A DNA stretch of 48,556 nucleotides from an uncultured Alloprevotella sp. (GCA_944320745.1 CALUIN010000010.1:1-48556); one strand, 5' to 3'. Shown: positions 14,617-24,881, counted from the stretch's first letter. Translations and numbers: made by a program. Notes: generated from the letters alone by a model not told the origin.

Positions 14617-17226
14617 TCAGGACTTGCCCAGGAGGATGGCCTTGATGTCGTTGAGCTTGTTGAGGGCTTCGAGGGGGGTAAGGCTGTTTACGTCCAGGTG
14701 GAGAATCTCGTCGCGTATCTGTGCCAGGACGGGGTCGTCCAGCTGGAAGAAGCTGAGCTGCGCGGGGGCGGCCTCGGCCGGCGGGGCGGGGGCGGCGCCT
14801 ATGGCGGAGCGGGCGCGGCCGCGCTCCAGCTCGGCCAGGATCTCGTCCGCGCGGCGCACGATGGCGGCGGGCATGCCGGCGAGGCGGGCCACGTGGATGC
14901 CGAAGCTGTGGGCCGAGCCGCCGCGCTGCAGCTTGCGCAGGAAGACCACGCGGCCGTTGACCTCGCGCACCGATACGTTCCAGTTTCTGACGCGCGGATA
15001 GAGCTTTTCCATCTCGTTGAGCTCGTGGTAGTGCGTGGCGAAGAGGGTGCGGGCGCGGGCGGCGGGGTTTTCGTGGATGTACTCCACGATGGCCCAGGCT
15101 ATGGAGATGCCGTCGTAGGTGGACGTGCCGCGGCCGAGCTCGTCGAAGAGTACGAGACTGTGCGGCGAGAGATTGTTCATGATGTTGGCGGCCTCGCTCA
15201 TCTCGACCATGAATGTGCTCTCGCCCACGGAGATGTTGTCGCTGGCGCCGACGCGGGTAAAGATTTTGTCGACGATGCCTATGTGTGCGCTCTCGGCGGG
15301 CACGAAGGATCCGGTCTGGGCCATGAGGGCGATGAGGGCGGTTTGGCGCAGCAGGGCGCTCTTGCCGGCCATGTTGGGGCCGGTGACGATGATGATTTGC
15401 TGGCCCTGCGGGTCGAGCTCGACGTCGTTGGGCACATAGTCCTCGCCCGGCGGCATGAGGGTCTCGATGACGGGGTGGCGGCCCTGGCGGATGGTGAGCG
15501 TGAGGCTTTCGTCTACGACGGGGCGGGCGTAGCGCCGTTCGCGGGCCACGGCGGCCAGGGAGTGGAGGCAGTCGAGCGCGGAGAGGGCGGCGGCGTTGCG
15601 CTGCAGCGGGGACACGCTGCGGGCGGCGGCCTGCACGAGGCCGGCGAAGAGGCGCGTCTCGAGGGCCACTATCTTGTCCTCGGCGCCGAGGATTTTCTCT
15701 TCGTATTCCTTGAGTTCCTGTGTGATGTAGCGTTCGGCCTGGGCCAGGGTCTGCTTGCGCACCCATTCTTGCGGGACGCGGTCCTTGTACGTGTTGCGCA
15801 CCTCGATGTAGTAGCCGAAGACGTTGTTGAATCCTATTTTCAGGCTGGGTATGCCGGTGGCCTCGCTTTCCCTTTGCTGGATGCGGAGCAGATAGTCCTT
15901 GCTCGAGGTGGAGAGGGCTCGCAGTTCGTCCAGCTCGGGGCTGATGCCGTCGGCCATGACGCCGCCTTTGTTGAGCAGCAGGGGCGGGTCGGGGCGGAGC
16001 TCGCGGCGGATGCGGCTGCACAGGTCGGCGCAGGGGTCCATCTGGTCGGCCAGGCGGCAGATGCTGGGGCCTGCGGCGTGCTCGCAGGCGGTGCGGAGCG
16101 TGGCTACGGCCTCGAGGGCGAAGCGGAGTTGCTGCATGTCGCGGGGCGTGGCCCGCCCGACGGCCACTTTCGAGACGACGCGCTCCAGGTCGCCGGCCTT
16201 GGCCAGTTCGGCTTCGCACAGTTCGCCGAACTCGGGTTCGCGGAAGAAGTACTCCACTCCGTCCTGCCGCTGCTTGATGTCGGCGGCGGAGCGCAGGGGG
16301 AAGAGGAGCCAGCGGTGGAGGGTGCGTGCCCCCATGGGGGTGAGGGTGCGGTCCATGACGTCGAGGAGCGAGCGCCCGTCCTCGTTCATGGGCTGCACGA
16401 GTTCCAGGTTGCGCACGGTGAAGCGGTCCAGGCGGACGTAGCGGTCCTCCTCGATGCGGCGCAGGGCGGTGATGTGGCTGGTCTGGGTGTGTCCCGTCTG
16501 CTCCAGGTAGCAGAGGATGGCTCCGGCGGCCACGTTGCCGTCGGCCAGGTGTTCCACGCCGAATCCCTTGAGGTTTTTCACCTGGAAGTGCTTCAGGAGC
16601 TTCTCGCGGGCTGTCTCGGCGGTGAAGGCCCAGTCGTCCAGCTCGAAGGTGAAGTACTTGCTGCCGAACATGCTTTCGAGCCGCGGCCTGGCGCCGCGGA
16701 CGACGAGCACTTCCTTGGGGGCGAAGTTGGCCAGCAGCTTGTCGGCGTATCCGGCCGTGCCTTCGGCCACGAGGAACTCGCCGGTGGAGATGTCGAGGAA
16801 GGAGAGGCCCACGGCCTTGCGGCCGAAGTGGACGGCGGCCAGGAAGTTGTTCTCGCGGGAGTTGAGCACGCTCTCGCCCATGGCTACGCCGGGCGTGACG
16901 AGCTCGGTGATGCCGCGCTTGACGAGTTTCTTGGCCAGCTTGGGGTCCTCCAGCTGGTCGCAGATGGCTACGCGGTAGCCGGCGCGTATGAGCCGGGGCA
17001 GGTAGGTGTCGAGGGCGTGGTGGGGGAACCCGGCCATTTCCGTCGAGGCCTGTCCCTTGTTGTTGCGGCGGGTCAGGGTGATGCCGAGTACCTGGGCCGC
17101 GGTGACGGCGTCGGCGCAGTACGTTTCGTAGAAGTCGCCGCAGCGGAAGAGCAGTATCGCGTCGGGGTGCTTGGCCTTGAGGTCGTGATACTGCTTCATC
17201 ATGGGCGTCAGTTCTTCCTTTGCCAT
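14617..17226 (-). CDS. mutS: DNA mismatch repair protein MutS
   Basis: The protein is 869 residues, normal for MutS1. The mismatch-binding domain starts with [30 protein letters not shown] split across residues 6-37; it carries F-x-E in a GDFYET context, the Phe and Glu that contact the mismatch. Domains II-IV follow, and the C-terminal ATPase has the Walker A GPNMAGKS (616-623), the Walker B region [16 protein letters not shown] and the FATHYHEL switch. The end contains the helix-u-turn-helix dimer segment. MutS recognises mismatches and small loops and recruits MutL. The gene sits downstream of yitT but is separated by a hairpin, so it probably has its own promoter in the 150-bp gap, although I cannot see a consensus one there. 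Confidence 0.98.
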   Translation of the reverse strand: MAKEELTPMMKQYHDLKAKHPDAILLFRCGDFYETYCADAVTAAQVLGITLTRRNNKGQASTEMAGFPHHALDTYLPRLIRAGYRVAICDQLEDPKLAKKLVKRGITELVTPGVAMGESVLNSRENNFLAAVHFGRKAVGLSFLDISTGEFLVAEGTAGYADKLLANFAPKEVLVVRGARPRLESMFGSKYFTFELDDWAFTAETAREKLLKHFQVKNLKGFGVEHLADGNVAAGAILCYLEQTGHTQTSHITALRRIEEDRYVRLDRFTVRNLELVQPMNEDGRSLLDVMDRTLTPMGARTLHRWLLFPLRSAADIKQRQDGVEYFFREPEFGELCEAELAKAGDLERVVSKVAVGRATPRDMQQLRFALEAVATLRTACEHAAGPSICRLADQMDPCADLCSRIRRELRPDPPLLLNKGGVMADGISPELDELRALSTSSKDYLLRIQQRESEATGIPSLKIGFNNVFGYYIEVRNTYKDRVPQEWVRKQTLAQAERYITQELKEYEEKILGAEDKIVALETRLFAGLVQAAARSVSPLQRNAAALSALDCLHSLAAVARERRYARPVVDESLTLTIRQGRHPVIETLMPPGEDYVPNDVELDPQGQQIIIVTGPNMAGKSALLRQTALIALMAQTGSFVPAESAHIGIVDKIFTRVGASDNISVGESTFMVEMSEAANIMNNLSPHSLVLFDELGRGTSTYDGISIAWAIVEYIHENPAARARTLFATHYHELNEMEKLYPRVRNWNVSVREVNGRVVFLRKLQRGGSAHSFGIHVARLAGMPAAIVRRADEILAELERGRARSAIGAAPAPPAEAAPAQLSFFQLDDPVLAQIRDEILHLDVNSLTPLEALNKLNDIKAILLGKS

Positions 17227-17298
17227 GTGCGGTGTGGGTTTGAGCGTGTGTGCGCTGGGCCTGTGAGCCGGGCCGGCGCGTGCGGGGCGGTGAATGCG

Positions 17299-17337
17299 GC
17301 GCCCCGCCGTTTCGCATTGGGGAAACGTGCGGGGCGC
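17299..17337 (-). terminator. Hairpin between the YitT gene and mutS
   Basis: The arms GCGCCCCGC/CGTTTC (17299-17313) and their complement (17322-17337) pair over 15 bp with one bulged T, around an 8-base loop. It lies 40 bp after the YitT-family stop codon. No strong T-run is seen, so termination strength is uncertain. Confidence 0.6.
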
Positions 17338-17377
17338 GCTGAGGGCGGGCGTTGCGGCCGCCGCGTGCCGCGGTCGT

Positions 17378-18319
17378 TTATTTCTTGTCGGCCTTGACCT
17401 TGATCTTGTCGAAGCCGGCGCCGAAGACGCCGATGACTTTCGACTGCGAGACGAAGGCGTTGGGGTCGATGTTCTGGATGATGCGGAAGATGATGGTGCT
17501 CTCGCGCTTCTTGGCCAGGACGACGAGCACCTTGCGCTCGTGCTTCGTGTACCAGCCCTGTCCGTTGAGCACGGTCACGCCGCGGTGCATCTCGTTGATG
17601 GCGGCGGCTATCTCGTCGTAGTGCTGGGAGAAGATGAGGAACTGCACGGACTGGCGGCCGCGGTCTACGACGTAGTCCAGCAGCAGGTTGGTGATGATGA
17701 GCGTGCAGTAGCCGTAGAGCAGGCGGTTAATGTCGCCCGAGGGGGTGAGCAGGCTCGAGGTGATGATGATTACGTCGCAGAGCATCATCATTTGCCCCAG
17801 GGTGACGTCCTTGTACTTGTTGATGATGGAGGCAATGATGTCGGTGCCGCCCGTAGAGCCGTTGCTCAGGAAGACCAGGCCGATGCCGATGCCCTCTACC
17901 GCGGCGCCCAGGATGCAGGACATGAACATGTTATCCTTTACGATCTGCGGCAGGCCGCTGTGGGGGTTCAGCTCGAACATGCCGGGGTTTGTCGCGGCCA
18001 CGTGGTGCAGCATTTCCTGGCAGAAGCCCAGCAGGAAGGAGAGCATGAAGACGGCGTAGATGGTCTTGACGCAGAACTTCCATCCCAGCACCTTGACGGC
18101 AATGATCAGCAGGATGATGTTCACCAGGAAGAACGTGTACTGCACGGGGAAGCCCGTGGCGTAGAAGATGACGGCGCCCGCGCCGGCCAGGCCGCCTGTC
18201 GTGATTTCGTAGGGCAACTGGAAGCAGGTGAAGCCTATGGCGTAGCACACGAGGCCAAAGGTGATGACCAGATAGTCGCGGAAATCCTGGAAGAAGGTAA
18301 ACTTGATTTTCGGTGTCAT
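17378..18319 (-). CDS. YitT-family membrane protein with DUF2179 domain
   Basis: The protein is 313 residues. About five membrane segments occupy residues 15-200: the first ([19 protein letters not shown]) is followed by the family motif [13 protein letters not shown], and a later one is followed by [13 protein letters not shown]. The C-terminal soluble DUF2179 domain runs from about 220 ([49 protein letters not shown]), a ferredoxin-like fold thought to bind a ligand. The function of YitT proteins is unknown; transport or envelope roles are proposed. The start lies 10 bp after leuS, so it is co-transcribed with leuS. This leuS-yitT pairing is a common neighbourhood in Bacteroidales. Confidence 0.9.
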   Translation of the reverse strand: MTPKIKFTFFQDFRDYLVITFGLVCYAIGFTCFQLPYEITTGGLAGAGAVIFYATGFPVQYTFFLVNIILLIIAVKVLGWKFCVKTIYAVFMLSFLLGFCQEMLHHVAATNPGMFELNPHSGLPQIVKDNMFMSCILGAAVEGIGIGLVFLSNGSTGGTDIIASIINKYKDVTLGQMMMLCDVIIITSSLLTPSGDINRLLYGYCTLIITNLLLDYVVDRGRQSVQFLIFSQHYDEIAAAINEMHRGVTVLNGQGWYTKHERKVLVVLAKKRESTIIFRIIQNIDPNAFVSQSKVIGVFGAGFDKIKVKADKK

Positions 18320-18329
18320 AGTCTGCGGA

Positions 18330-21170
18330 TTATTTCTTCAAGACGATGTTGACGATTTTCCGGGGCACGACGATGACTTTCACTATTTGGAAGCCGTCGG
18401 TGTACTTGCGGGTCTGTTCGGCGGAGAGGGCGGCGCGCTCTATCTCCTCGCGCGGCGCGTCGGCCGGCAGGTCGAGCGTGAAGCGGGTCTTGCCGTTGAA
18501 GGAGACGGAGAGGGTCACGGTGTCCTCCTTGAGGTACTGCTCGTCCCACGCCGGCCATTCGGCGTCGCAGACGGTAGTGGCGTGGCCCATGCGGTGCCAG
18601 AGCTCTTCGGCGATGTGGGGCGCGAAGGGGGCGAGCAGTATGGCCAGCGGCTCGAGCACGGCGCGGCTGGTGCACTTCTGCTGTGCGAGCTCGCCCACGG
18701 CTATCATGAAGGCCGCCACGCTGGTGTTGTACGAGAAGGCCTCTATGTCTTCCGTCACTTTGCGTATGAGCTTGTGGAGCGACTTGAGGCTCTCGCGCGA
18801 GGGGGCCTCGTCCGTCACCGCCGGAGCGCCGTCCTTGCGGAAGTAGAGGTTCCAGGCGCGGCGCAGGAAGCGGTGGCAGCCGTCGATGCCGTTGGAGTCC
18901 CAGGGCTTGCTCTGGTTGATGGGGCCGAGGAACATTTCGTACAGGCGCAGCGTGTCGGCCCCGTAGCGTTCCACTATGGTGTCGGGGTTCACCACGTTGT
19001 ACATGGACTTGGACATCTTCTCCACGGCCCAGCCGCACACGTACTTGCCGTCCTCCAGGACGAACTGCGCGTCGGCGTACTCCGGGCGCCAGGCCTTGAA
19101 TGCTTCCACGTCGAGCACGTCGTTCTGCACGAGGTTCACGTCCACGTGGAGCGGCGTCACGTCGTAGCCGTCCTTCAGTCCGGCCGAGACGAATGTGTTC
19201 GTGTCCTTGATGCGGTACACGAAGTTGGAGCGGCCCTGTATCATGCCCTGGTTGATGAGCTTGAGGAAGGGCTCGTCGGCGCACGACACGCCGATGTCGA
19301 AGAGGAACTTGTCCCAGAAGCGGCTGTAGATGAGGTGGCCGGTGGCGTGCTCCGAGCCGCCGATGTAGAGGTCTACGGCCTGCCAGTAGCGGTCGGCCTC
19401 GGGGCTGACGAGGGCCTTGTCGTCGTGCGGGTCCATGTAGCGCAGGTAGTAGGCGGACGAGCCGGCGAATCCCGGCATCGTGTTCAGCTCGAGGGGGAAT
19501 ACGGTCACGTTGTCTATGCGTGCCTTGTCCGTGACGCGCCGCGCCGCCGTGTCCCACGCCCACTGCTGCGCGTTGCCAAGGGGCGGCTCGCCGCTTTCGG
19601 TGGGCAGGAACTTCGTGACTTCCGGGAGTTCGAGGGGCAGGCATTCCTCAGGAATCATCTGCGGCATGCCTTCCTTGTAGTACACGGGGAAGGGTTCGCC
19701 CCAGTAGCGCTGCCTGCTAAATATAGCGTCGCGCAGGCGGTAGTTCACCTTTACGCGGCCCAGGCCGTGCTCCGTGACGAAGCGTTTCGTGGCGGCTATG
19801 GCGTCCTTCACCTCGAGGCCGTTGAGCGAGAAGCCGTCCAGAGCCTCCACGCCGGCGCGCGGGCTGTTCATGACGGTGCCCTCCTTGGCGTCGAAGCTCT
19901 CCTGCGTCACGTCGGCCCCTTCGATGAGCGGCACGACGGGCAGGCCGAAGTGGCGGGCGAAGGCGTAGTCGCGCGAGTCGTGGGCCGGTACGGCCATGAT
20001 GGCGCCCGTGCCGTAGCCGGCCAGGACGTAGTCGCTCACCCACACGGGGATGGACTCCCCGGTGAAGGGGTTGATGGCATACGAGCCGGTGAATACGCCC
20101 GTGACGCGGCGGTCGGCAATGCGTTCGCGCTCCGTGCGCTTCTTGGTGGCTTCAAGGTAGGCTTCCACTTCGGCGCGCTGTGCGGGCTGCGTCAGCTGCC
20201 CCACGAGCTCGCTCTCCGGCGCGAGGACCATGAACGTGACGCCGAAGATGGTGTCGGCACGCGTGGTGAAGATGGTCAGGCGCACGTCGCTGTCCTTCAC
20301 GCGGAACTCCATCTCCGTGCCTTCCGAGCGGCCTATCCAGTTGCGCTGCGTCTCCTTGAGCGAGTCCGTCCAGTCGATGCGCTCCAGGCCGTCGAGCAGG
20401 CGCTGGGCGTAGGCCGAGACGCGCAGGCACCACTGCCGCATGCGTTTCTGCACCACGGGGTAGCCGCCGCGCTCCGACACGCCGTCCACCACCTCGTCGT
20501 TGGCCAGGACGGTGCCCAGCTTCGGGCACCAGTTCACCATCGTCTCGCCCAGGTAGGCTATGCGGTAGTTCATGAGCGTCTCCTGCCGGCGCTTCCAGTC
20601 CATGGCCTCCCACTCTGCGGCCGTGAAGCTCAGCTCCTCGGAGCAGGCTGCGTCGACGCCCGCCGTGCCGCCGGTGGCGAAGGCCTCCTCAAGCTCTCTG
20701 ATGGGTCGGGCCTGGGCCAGACGGTTGTCATAGTACGAGGCGAACATCCGCTCGAAGGCCCACTGCGTCCAGTGGTAGTAGGACGGGTCGCAGGTGCGCA
20801 CCTCGCGGTCCCAGTCGAACGAGAAGCCTATCTTGTCCAGCTGCTCGCGGTAGCGGTCTATGTTGCGCGCCGTGGTGACGGCCGGGTGCTGCCCCGTCTG
20901 GATGGCATACTGCTCGGCGGGCAGGCCGTAGGCGTCGTAGCCCATGGGGTTGAGCACGTTGAAGCCCCGCAGCCGCTTGTAGCGCGCGTAGATGTCGGAG
21001 GCGATGTAGCCCAGCGGGTGACCCACGTGGAGCCCAGCCCCGGAGGGATAGGGGAACATGTTGAGCACGTAGAATTTCGGGCGCGACGGGTCCTCGGTCA
21101 CATGGTACGTCTGCTCCGCGGCCCACGTCTGCTGCCACCTCTTTTCTATCTCCTTGAAGTTATATTCCAT
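18330..21170 (-). CDS. leuS: Leucyl-tRNA synthetase
   Basis: The 946-residue protein has all class I features. The catalytic core begins with [23 protein letters not shown] (HIGH motif as HVGH, 48-51). The CP1 editing domain follows, with [21 protein letters not shown] containing the threonine-rich editing region and the conserved Asp loop [18 protein letters not shown] is at 718-722. The anticodon-binding helices and a C-terminal domain ([14 protein letters not shown]) complete it. It charges tRNA-Leu and edits norvaline or isoleucine. The gene has its own promoter, with a strong hairpin at the very 5' end of its leader, and it leads the operon with the YitT gene. Confidence 0.98.
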   Translation of the reverse strand: MEYNFKEIEKRWQQTWAAEQTYHVTEDPSRPKFYVLNMFPYPSGAGLHVGHPLGYIASDIYARYKRLRGFNVLNPMGYDAYGLPAEQYAIQTGQHPAVTTARNIDRYREQLDKIGFSFDWDREVRTCDPSYYHWTQWAFERMFASYYDNRLAQARPIRELEEAFATGGTAGVDAACSEELSFTAAEWEAMDWKRRQETLMNYRIAYLGETMVNWCPKLGTVLANDEVVDGVSERGGYPVVQKRMRQWCLRVSAYAQRLLDGLERIDWTDSLKETQRNWIGRSEGTEMEFRVKDSDVRLTIFTTRADTIFGVTFMVLAPESELVGQLTQPAQRAEVEAYLEATKKRTERERIADRRVTGVFTGSYAINPFTGESIPVWVSDYVLAGYGTGAIMAVPAHDSRDYAFARHFGLPVVPLIEGADVTQESFDAKEGTVMNSPRAGVEALDGFSLNGLEVKDAIAATKRFVTEHGLGRVKVNYRLRDAIFSRQRYWGEPFPVYYKEGMPQMIPEECLPLELPEVTKFLPTESGEPPLGNAQQWAWDTAARRVTDKARIDNVTVFPLELNTMPGFAGSSAYYLRYMDPHDDKALVSPEADRYWQAVDLYIGGSEHATGHLIYSRFWDKFLFDIGVSCADEPFLKLINQGMIQGRSNFVYRIKDTNTFVSAGLKDGYDVTPLHVDVNLVQNDVLDVEAFKAWRPEYADAQFVLEDGKYVCGWAVEKMSKSMYNVVNPDTIVERYGADTLRLYEMFLGPINQSKPWDSNGIDGCHRFLRRAWNLYFRKDGAPAVTDEAPSRESLKSLHKLIRKVTEDIEAFSYNTSVAAFMIAVGELAQQKCTSRAVLEPLAILLAPFAPHIAEELWHRMGHATTVCDAEWPAWDEQYLKEDTVTLSVSFNGKTRFTLDLPADAPREEIERAALSAEQTRKYTDGFQIVKVIVVPRKIVNIVLKK

Positions 21171-21198
21171 AGCTCTTTGCGTACATTTATATATAAGG

Positions 21199-21217
21199 GG
21201 AATGCCGCGGGCATTCC
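21199..21217 (-). promoter_or_regulatory. 5'-terminal hairpin in the leuS leader
   Basis: The arms GGAATGCC (21199-21206) and GGCATTCC (21210-21217) pair perfectly over 8 bp with a 3-base loop. The predicted transcription start falls at about 21216-21217, so the transcript would begin with this stem. It could protect the 5' end or affect translation. The start codon is 29 bases further on. Confidence 0.6.
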
Positions 21218-21222
21218 GGCCG

Positions 21223-21230
21223 CAAAGTTA
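21223..21230 (-). promoter_or_regulatory. -7 promoter element for leuS
   Basis: On the minus strand this reads TAACTTTG. The -33 region has only a weak ATG in place of TTG at the right spacing. Confidence 0.75.
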
Positions 21231-21309
21231 CTAACTTTTTTCAGACATTACATTTCTTTCCGCGCGAACTTCAGCGCTCTGGCCGCGCGGGCGCGCCGCT
21301 CTGCCGCGG

Positions 21310-21372
21310 CACGGGGCTAAGGGGCGTGTCCGCGGGGCCTATTGCCGTGCTCGCTGGGCTAAGGCGCGTGGT
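21310..21372. repeat. 21-bp periodic array, locus 4 (3 units)
   Basis: Units start at 21310 (CACGGGGCTAAGG), 21331 (CGCGGGGCCTATT) and 21352 (CGCTGGGCTAAGG), exactly 21 bases apart. It lies upstream of leuS and downstream of the candidate small RNA, inside the 634-bp gene-free stretch 21171-21804. Confidence 0.85.
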
Positions 21373-21430
21373 CCTTCAGCCGCGCCGCGCGGAGGCCGCT
21401 CCCCTGCCCTGCCCGCCCCGGCGCGGACAC

Positions 21431-21453
21431 AAAAAAAAGCGCCTCGGCGGCGC
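21431..21453 (-). terminator. Second terminator downstream of the small RNA
   Basis: On the minus strand GCGCC-GCCGA-GGCGC forms a 5-bp GC-only stem followed by eight T. It lies 8 bp beyond the T-run of the first terminator with no gene in between, so it looks like a back-up stop. Confidence 0.65.
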
Positions 21454-21461
21454 GGACGGGC

Positions 21462-21526
21462 AAAAAAAATGGGATACCGCTGTATCCCAACCTTGTTAAC
21501 CTTAAATCTAATACTATGAAAAACAC
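21462..21526 (-). ncRNA. Candidate small RNA of about 65 nt
   Basis: On the minus strand a full consensus promoter precedes this stretch, and an 8-bp perfect hairpin (21470-21477 with 21482-21489, 4-base loop) followed by eight T ends it. The body is AT-rich, in sharp contrast to its GC-rich surroundings. It contains the direct repeat AAGGTT-AAC-AAGGTT and no open reading frame of useful length on this strand. The transcription start is estimated at about 21526 and the end at about 21462. I do not recognise an RNA family with certainty. A trans-acting regulatory RNA is the simplest reading. Confidence 0.6.
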
Positions 21527-21531
21527 ACGTG

Positions 21532-21562
21532 CAAAAGTATATACTTCCTCACTATGCGGCAA
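21532..21562 (-). promoter_or_regulatory. Full consensus promoter for the candidate small RNA
   Basis: On the minus strand TTG (21562-21560), a 20-base spacer and TACTTTTG (21539-21532) match the Bacteroidetes consensus exactly. The spacing is identical to the rpsO, prmC and ychF promoters in this window. Confidence 0.75.
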
Positions 21563-21720
21563 GCATTTTCCTGTAAAAATGCACGGCGGAAGTATTTTTT
21601 AATATTCCGGCTGTCTGTTTGCAAGGTTTACATGCTGATTTCCGACAACTGGGGCAGGCTGCTCCCGCCGTCGCCGGGTGCGCGCCGCCGCGGAAGGGGC
21701 TGCAAAAGTCGGCGGAAGGC

Positions 21721-21751
21721 TTGCGCGTGTCCGCGGATTTGCATAACTTAG
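21721..21751 (+). promoter_or_regulatory. Probable promoter for the SLC13-type transporter
   Basis: TTG (21721-21723), a 20-base spacer and TAACTTAG (21744-21751) are close to TTG-N20-TAnnTTTG, with one mismatch in the -7 element. It starts 84 bases before the ATG. Confidence 0.55.
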
Positions 21752-21804
21752 CCGCGTAACCCGAACCGCACACTCTTTAACCCATCTGATACCGTGTAAG
21801 AATT

Positions 21805-23703
21805 ATGGAACCGCTCTTCTCCCTGTCCGCCTGGCTTGCCGCTCCCGAGGTGCAGGCGGGAATCACTGTCTTTACGTTCGTGGCCACCATCGTGGCCTTT
21901 GTCATGAACAAGGTGCGCTCCGACATTGTGGCCCTCTGCTCCATGGCGGCCCTGCTGCTGACGGGCGTCATTTCGCCGAAGGAAGCCCTGTCTGGGTTCT
22001 CCAACTCGGCCGTGGTCATCATGATCGGCCTTTTCGTGGTGGGCGGCGCCGTGTTCCAGACGGGGCTGGCCAAGACCATCAGCGGGCGCCTGCTGCGCCT
22101 GGCCGGCACGAGCGAGAAGCGCCTCTTCTTCCTGGTGCTGCTGGTGACGGCGCTCGTGGCTGCCTTCGTGAGCAACACGGGCACGGTGGCGCTGCTCCTG
22201 CCCATCGTGCTGGCCATGTCGAAAACGGCCGGGGTGAACCCCTCCAAGCTCATGATGCCACTGGCCTTTGCCAGCAGCATGGGCGGTGTGCTCACACTCA
22301 TCGGGACTCCGCCCAACCTCATCGTCGACGGCTACCTGCGCGACAACGGCCTGCCCGGTTTCGGCTTCTTCGACTTCACGCCCATCGGCCTCGTGTGCCT
22401 CGCCGTGGGGCTAGTGTTCCTCTACCCCCTGTGCCGCTTCTTCCTGAAAAAGCGCGGCGCGGCAGACGAGCGGCCCGAGCGCGAGGAGACGCTGGGCGGA
22501 CTGCTCCAGGCGTATCACATAGGCGACTGCGTGTTCTGCCTGCGGCCGCAGGAGGGACACATGCCCGTCGAGGGCCGCTCCGTGGGCGAGCTGGACATAC
22601 GCCACCGCTACGGCGTGACGGTGCTCGAGGCCCGGCGCGACGGGCATACCATCTTCGGCAGCCCGGAGCAGCACACCGTCCACTCCGACACGCTCCTCAA
22701 GGGCAGCGAGACGCTCTACGTTCTGGGCCGCCGCGAGCGCGTGGAGGAACTGGCGCGCGAGCTGCACTACACCCTCGTGGACGACGGCGGGCACGGCGGC
22801 GCCGACAAGCTGGACTTCTACGAGATAGGGCTGGCCGAGGTGCTCATCACGCCCGGCTCGGCCCTGATCAACCGCCCCCTGCGCGCCGAGAACTTTGCCG
22901 AGCGCTTCGACATCAACGTCCTGGCCATCAAGCGCGGCGGCCGCTATCTCTTCGAGGACATCATAGACCTGAAGGTGAAGGCCGGCGACATGCTCCTGGT
23001 CCACGGCGCCTGGCAGGGCATAGAGAGCATGGCCAAGAAGCGGCGCGAGTGGATTGTCATAGGCAGCCCGGCCGAGACGGCCGAGCAGGTGCCCCTGAGC
23101 CACAAGGCGCCGCTCACGGCCGTCATCATGGTGCTCATGGTGCTGGCTATGGTGTTTGCAGACTACATCGGCGTACCGCCGGTGGCCTCGGTCATCGTGG
23201 CCGGACTGCTCATGGTGCTCACGCGCTGCGTGCGCAGTGTCGACGCGGCCTACAAGATGATTGGCTGGGAGAGCATCGTGCTCATCGCCGCCATGATGCC
23301 CATGAGCACGGCGCTGACCAATACGGGCATCTCGCAGTGGATAGCCGAGACCATCGTGACGTCGCTCCAGAGCGCCGGGCCCTATGCTGTCCTGGCGGCG
23401 GTCTATCTGGTCACGTCGCTCCTCTCCACGTTCATCAGCAATTCGGCCACGGCCATCCTCGTGGCCCCCATCGCCTGGCAGGCGGCTGTCGGCCTGGGAG
23501 GCGTCAGCCCGGAGCCCTTCATGATGACGGCGGCCGTGGCTGCGAGCGCCTGCTTCGCCACACCCATCTGCACGCCGCCCAACGCCATGGTGATGAACGC
23601 CGGGCACTACACGTTCATGGACTACGTGCGCGTGGGCCTGCCCCTGCAGATTGTCATGGGCATCGTGGCCGTGCTGGTCATCCCCCTGCTCTTCCCCTTC
23701 TGA
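21805..23703 (+). CDS. SLC13/DASS-type permease with two TrkA-C domains
   Basis: This 632-residue membrane protein has two halves of membrane segments flanking a soluble insert. The N-terminal half contains the re-entrant motifs of the ion-transporter superfamily (FVSNTGTVALLLPIV, TLIGTPPNLIVDGYL). The insert, about residues 225-420, has two RCK/TrkA-C-like domains (VEGRSVGELDIRHRYGVTVLEARRD split, then LINRPLRAENFAERFDINVLAI). The C-terminal half repeats the motif (FISNSATAILVAPIAWQ, ATPICTPPNAMVM). The family moves dicarboxylates, sulphate or other anions with sodium. The SNT/TPPN and SNSAT/TPPNA pair is the substrate- and sodium-binding signature. The substrate cannot be assigned. It is a single-gene unit closed by a strong bidirectional hairpin. 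Confidence 0.88.
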   Translation: MEPLFSLSAWLAAPEVQAGITVFTFVATIVAFVMNKVRSDIVALCSMAALLLTGVISPKEALSGFSNSAVVIMIGLFVVGGAVFQTGLAKTISGRLLRLAGTSEKRLFFLVLLVTALVAAFVSNTGTVALLLPIVLAMSKTAGVNPSKLMMPLAFASSMGGVLTLIGTPPNLIVDGYLRDNGLPGFGFFDFTPIGLVCLAVGLVFLYPLCRFFLKKRGAADERPEREETLGGLLQAYHIGDCVFCLRPQEGHMPVEGRSVGELDIRHRYGVTVLEARRDGHTIFGSPEQHTVHSDTLLKGSETLYVLGRRERVEELARELHYTLVDDGGHGGADKLDFYEIGLAEVLITPGSALINRPLRAENFAERFDINVLAIKRGGRYLFEDIIDLKVKAGDMLLVHGAWQGIESMAKKRREWIVIGSPAETAEQVPLSHKAPLTAVIMVLMVLAMVFADYIGVPPVASVIVAGLLMVLTRCVRSVDAAYKMIGWESIVLIAAMMPMSTALTNTGISQWIAETIVTSLQSAGPYAVLAAVYLVTSLLSTFISNSATAILVAPIAWQAAVGLGGVSPEPFMMTAAVAASACFATPICTPPNAMVMNAGHYTFMDYVRVGLPLQIVMGIVAVLVIPLLFPF

Positions 23704-23728
23704 CCGCGGACGGAAGCTCCTTACGTAG

Positions 23729-23769
23729 CGACGCTCCCCGCAGCCGGCTGGCGGCTGTGGGGAGCGTCG
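23729..23769. terminator. Bidirectional terminator between the transporter and ribD
   Basis: The arms 23729-23745 and 23753-23769 pair over 17 bp with one G-U wobble, around a 7-base loop. It sits between two converging genes (stops at 23703 and 23789), as expected for a shared terminator. Confidence 0.8.
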
Positions 23770-23788
23770 GTGTCTGAGCGCGGCGGGG

Positions 23789-24775
23789 TCAGTCCTCGGC
23801 CGCGTTGGTCCAGTGGGCCACGGGGACGCCCCAGCAGCTTGTCACGTCCATGTCCGCGCCGAAGGGCATACGCGGAGCCGGGACGCCGCTGCCCAGGCGC
23901 GCGGCGGCTATCTCCTCCCAGGCCTCGTCCCACAGGCCGCGGTCAATGAAGGACTGGAGCGTCTGGCCTCCCCCCTCGACCAGGAGGGACTGCACGCCTT
24001 GGCGGCGCAGGGCCACGAGCAGGGTGTCGATGTCGGCATAGGCGGTGAAGCCCGGCGGCATCTCGCCCTCGGCCACGCGGCCCAGGACCACGCGCAGCGG
24101 GGCGGGGCCCGCCCAGTGGCGCACGGTGAGCGCGGGGCGGTCGAGCTGCAGGGTGCGGTGGCCCACGACGATGGCCTGGTGCTCGGCCCGCAGCCGGTGG
24201 ACGCGCATGAGGGTGCGCGGCGTGGAGAGCCGGGCGGGCGGCTCGTCGGGGCTGGTGCGCCAGCGGTCCAGGAAGCCGTCGCACGAGCGGGCCCATTTCA
24301 GCGTGATGTAGGGCCGCTGCAGCGTCTGGAAGGTGATGAAGCGGCGGTTCAGGGCAAGGCACTCCTCCTCGAGCACGCCGACCGTGACGTCCGTGCCCGC
24401 CTCGCGCAGCATGCGGATGCCTTGCCCGTGGACGCGGGCAAAGGGGTCCACGCAGCCGATGACGACGCGCGGTATGCCGGTGCGGACAATGAGGGCGGCG
24501 CAGGGCGGCGTGCGGCCGTAGTGGGAGCAGGGTTCAAGGCTCACGTAGAGTGTGGACTGGGCGAGCAGGGCGCGGTCGGCGGGCCGCACGGAACGGATGG
24601 CGTTGACCTCGGCGTGGGCCTGTCCGCAGCGGATGTGGTAGCCCTCGCCGAGGATGCGGCCCTCGTGGACCAGGACGGCGCCCACCATGGGGTTGGGCGG
24701 GGCGCCCGTCAGGCCGTTGCGGGCCAGCTGGATGCAGCGGCGCATCCATTTTTCGTGTTCGGTTGTCGTAGGCAT
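23789..24775 (-). CDS. ribD: Riboflavin biosynthesis deaminase/reductase
   Basis: With the ATG at 24775 the protein is 328 residues. A longer frame to 24862 exists, but its first 29 residues are unlike the family and would leave only 19 bp to the divergent prmC start at 24882. The deaminase domain (1-145) has NPMVGAVLV, the zinc motif HAEVNAI, and PCSHYGRTPPC with both zinc cysteines. The reductase domain (about 150-328) has ITLKWARSCDG, AIVVGHRTLQLDRPALTVR and LLVEGGGQTLQSFI. The enzyme performs steps two and three of riboflavin synthesis from GTP. No other rib gene and no FMN riboswitch is visible here. It diverges from prmC. Confidence 0.95.
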   Translation of the reverse strand: MPTTTEHEKWMRRCIQLARNGLTGAPPNPMVGAVLVHEGRILGEGYHIRCGQAHAEVNAIRSVRPADRALLAQSTLYVSLEPCSHYGRTPPCAALIVRTGIPRVVIGCVDPFARVHGQGIRMLREAGTDVTVGVLEEECLALNRRFITFQTLQRPYITLKWARSCDGFLDRWRTSPDEPPARLSTPRTLMRVHRLRAEHQAIVVGHRTLQLDRPALTVRHWAGPAPLRVVLGRVAEGEMPPGFTAYADIDTLLVALRRQGVQSLLVEGGGQTLQSFIDRGLWDEAWEEIAAARLGSGVPAPRMPFGADMDVTSCWGVPVAHWTNAAED

Positions 24776-24843
24776 CGGTGAAAACGTTTTTTTTTCTCTG
24801 TCAGGCGTGGCGGCGGGCGGCGCGGCGAAATGCTGCGTCAAGC

Positions 24844-24874
24844 TTGGTCCGTCGGCGGCCAAGTGCTAACTTTG
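24844..24874 (+). promoter_or_regulatory. Full consensus promoter for prmC
   Basis: TTG (24844-24846), a 20-base spacer and TAACTTTG (24867-24874). The ATG at 24882 is 8 bases after the element, so the transcript should be leaderless or almost so. Confidence 0.85.
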
Positions 24875-24881
24875 CAGGGCA

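Noticed and set aside
21516-21602. A 28-codon plus-strand open reading frame starting MKNTRAKVYT
   Set aside because: The same bases carry a complete minus-strand promoter and terminator, which explain the sequence better. A plus-strand promoter is not visible and the peptide has no known features.
24776-24881. FMN riboswitch before ribD
   Set aside because: The space is only about 106 bases and is occupied by the divergent prmC promoter. No conserved FMN-element blocks were seen.
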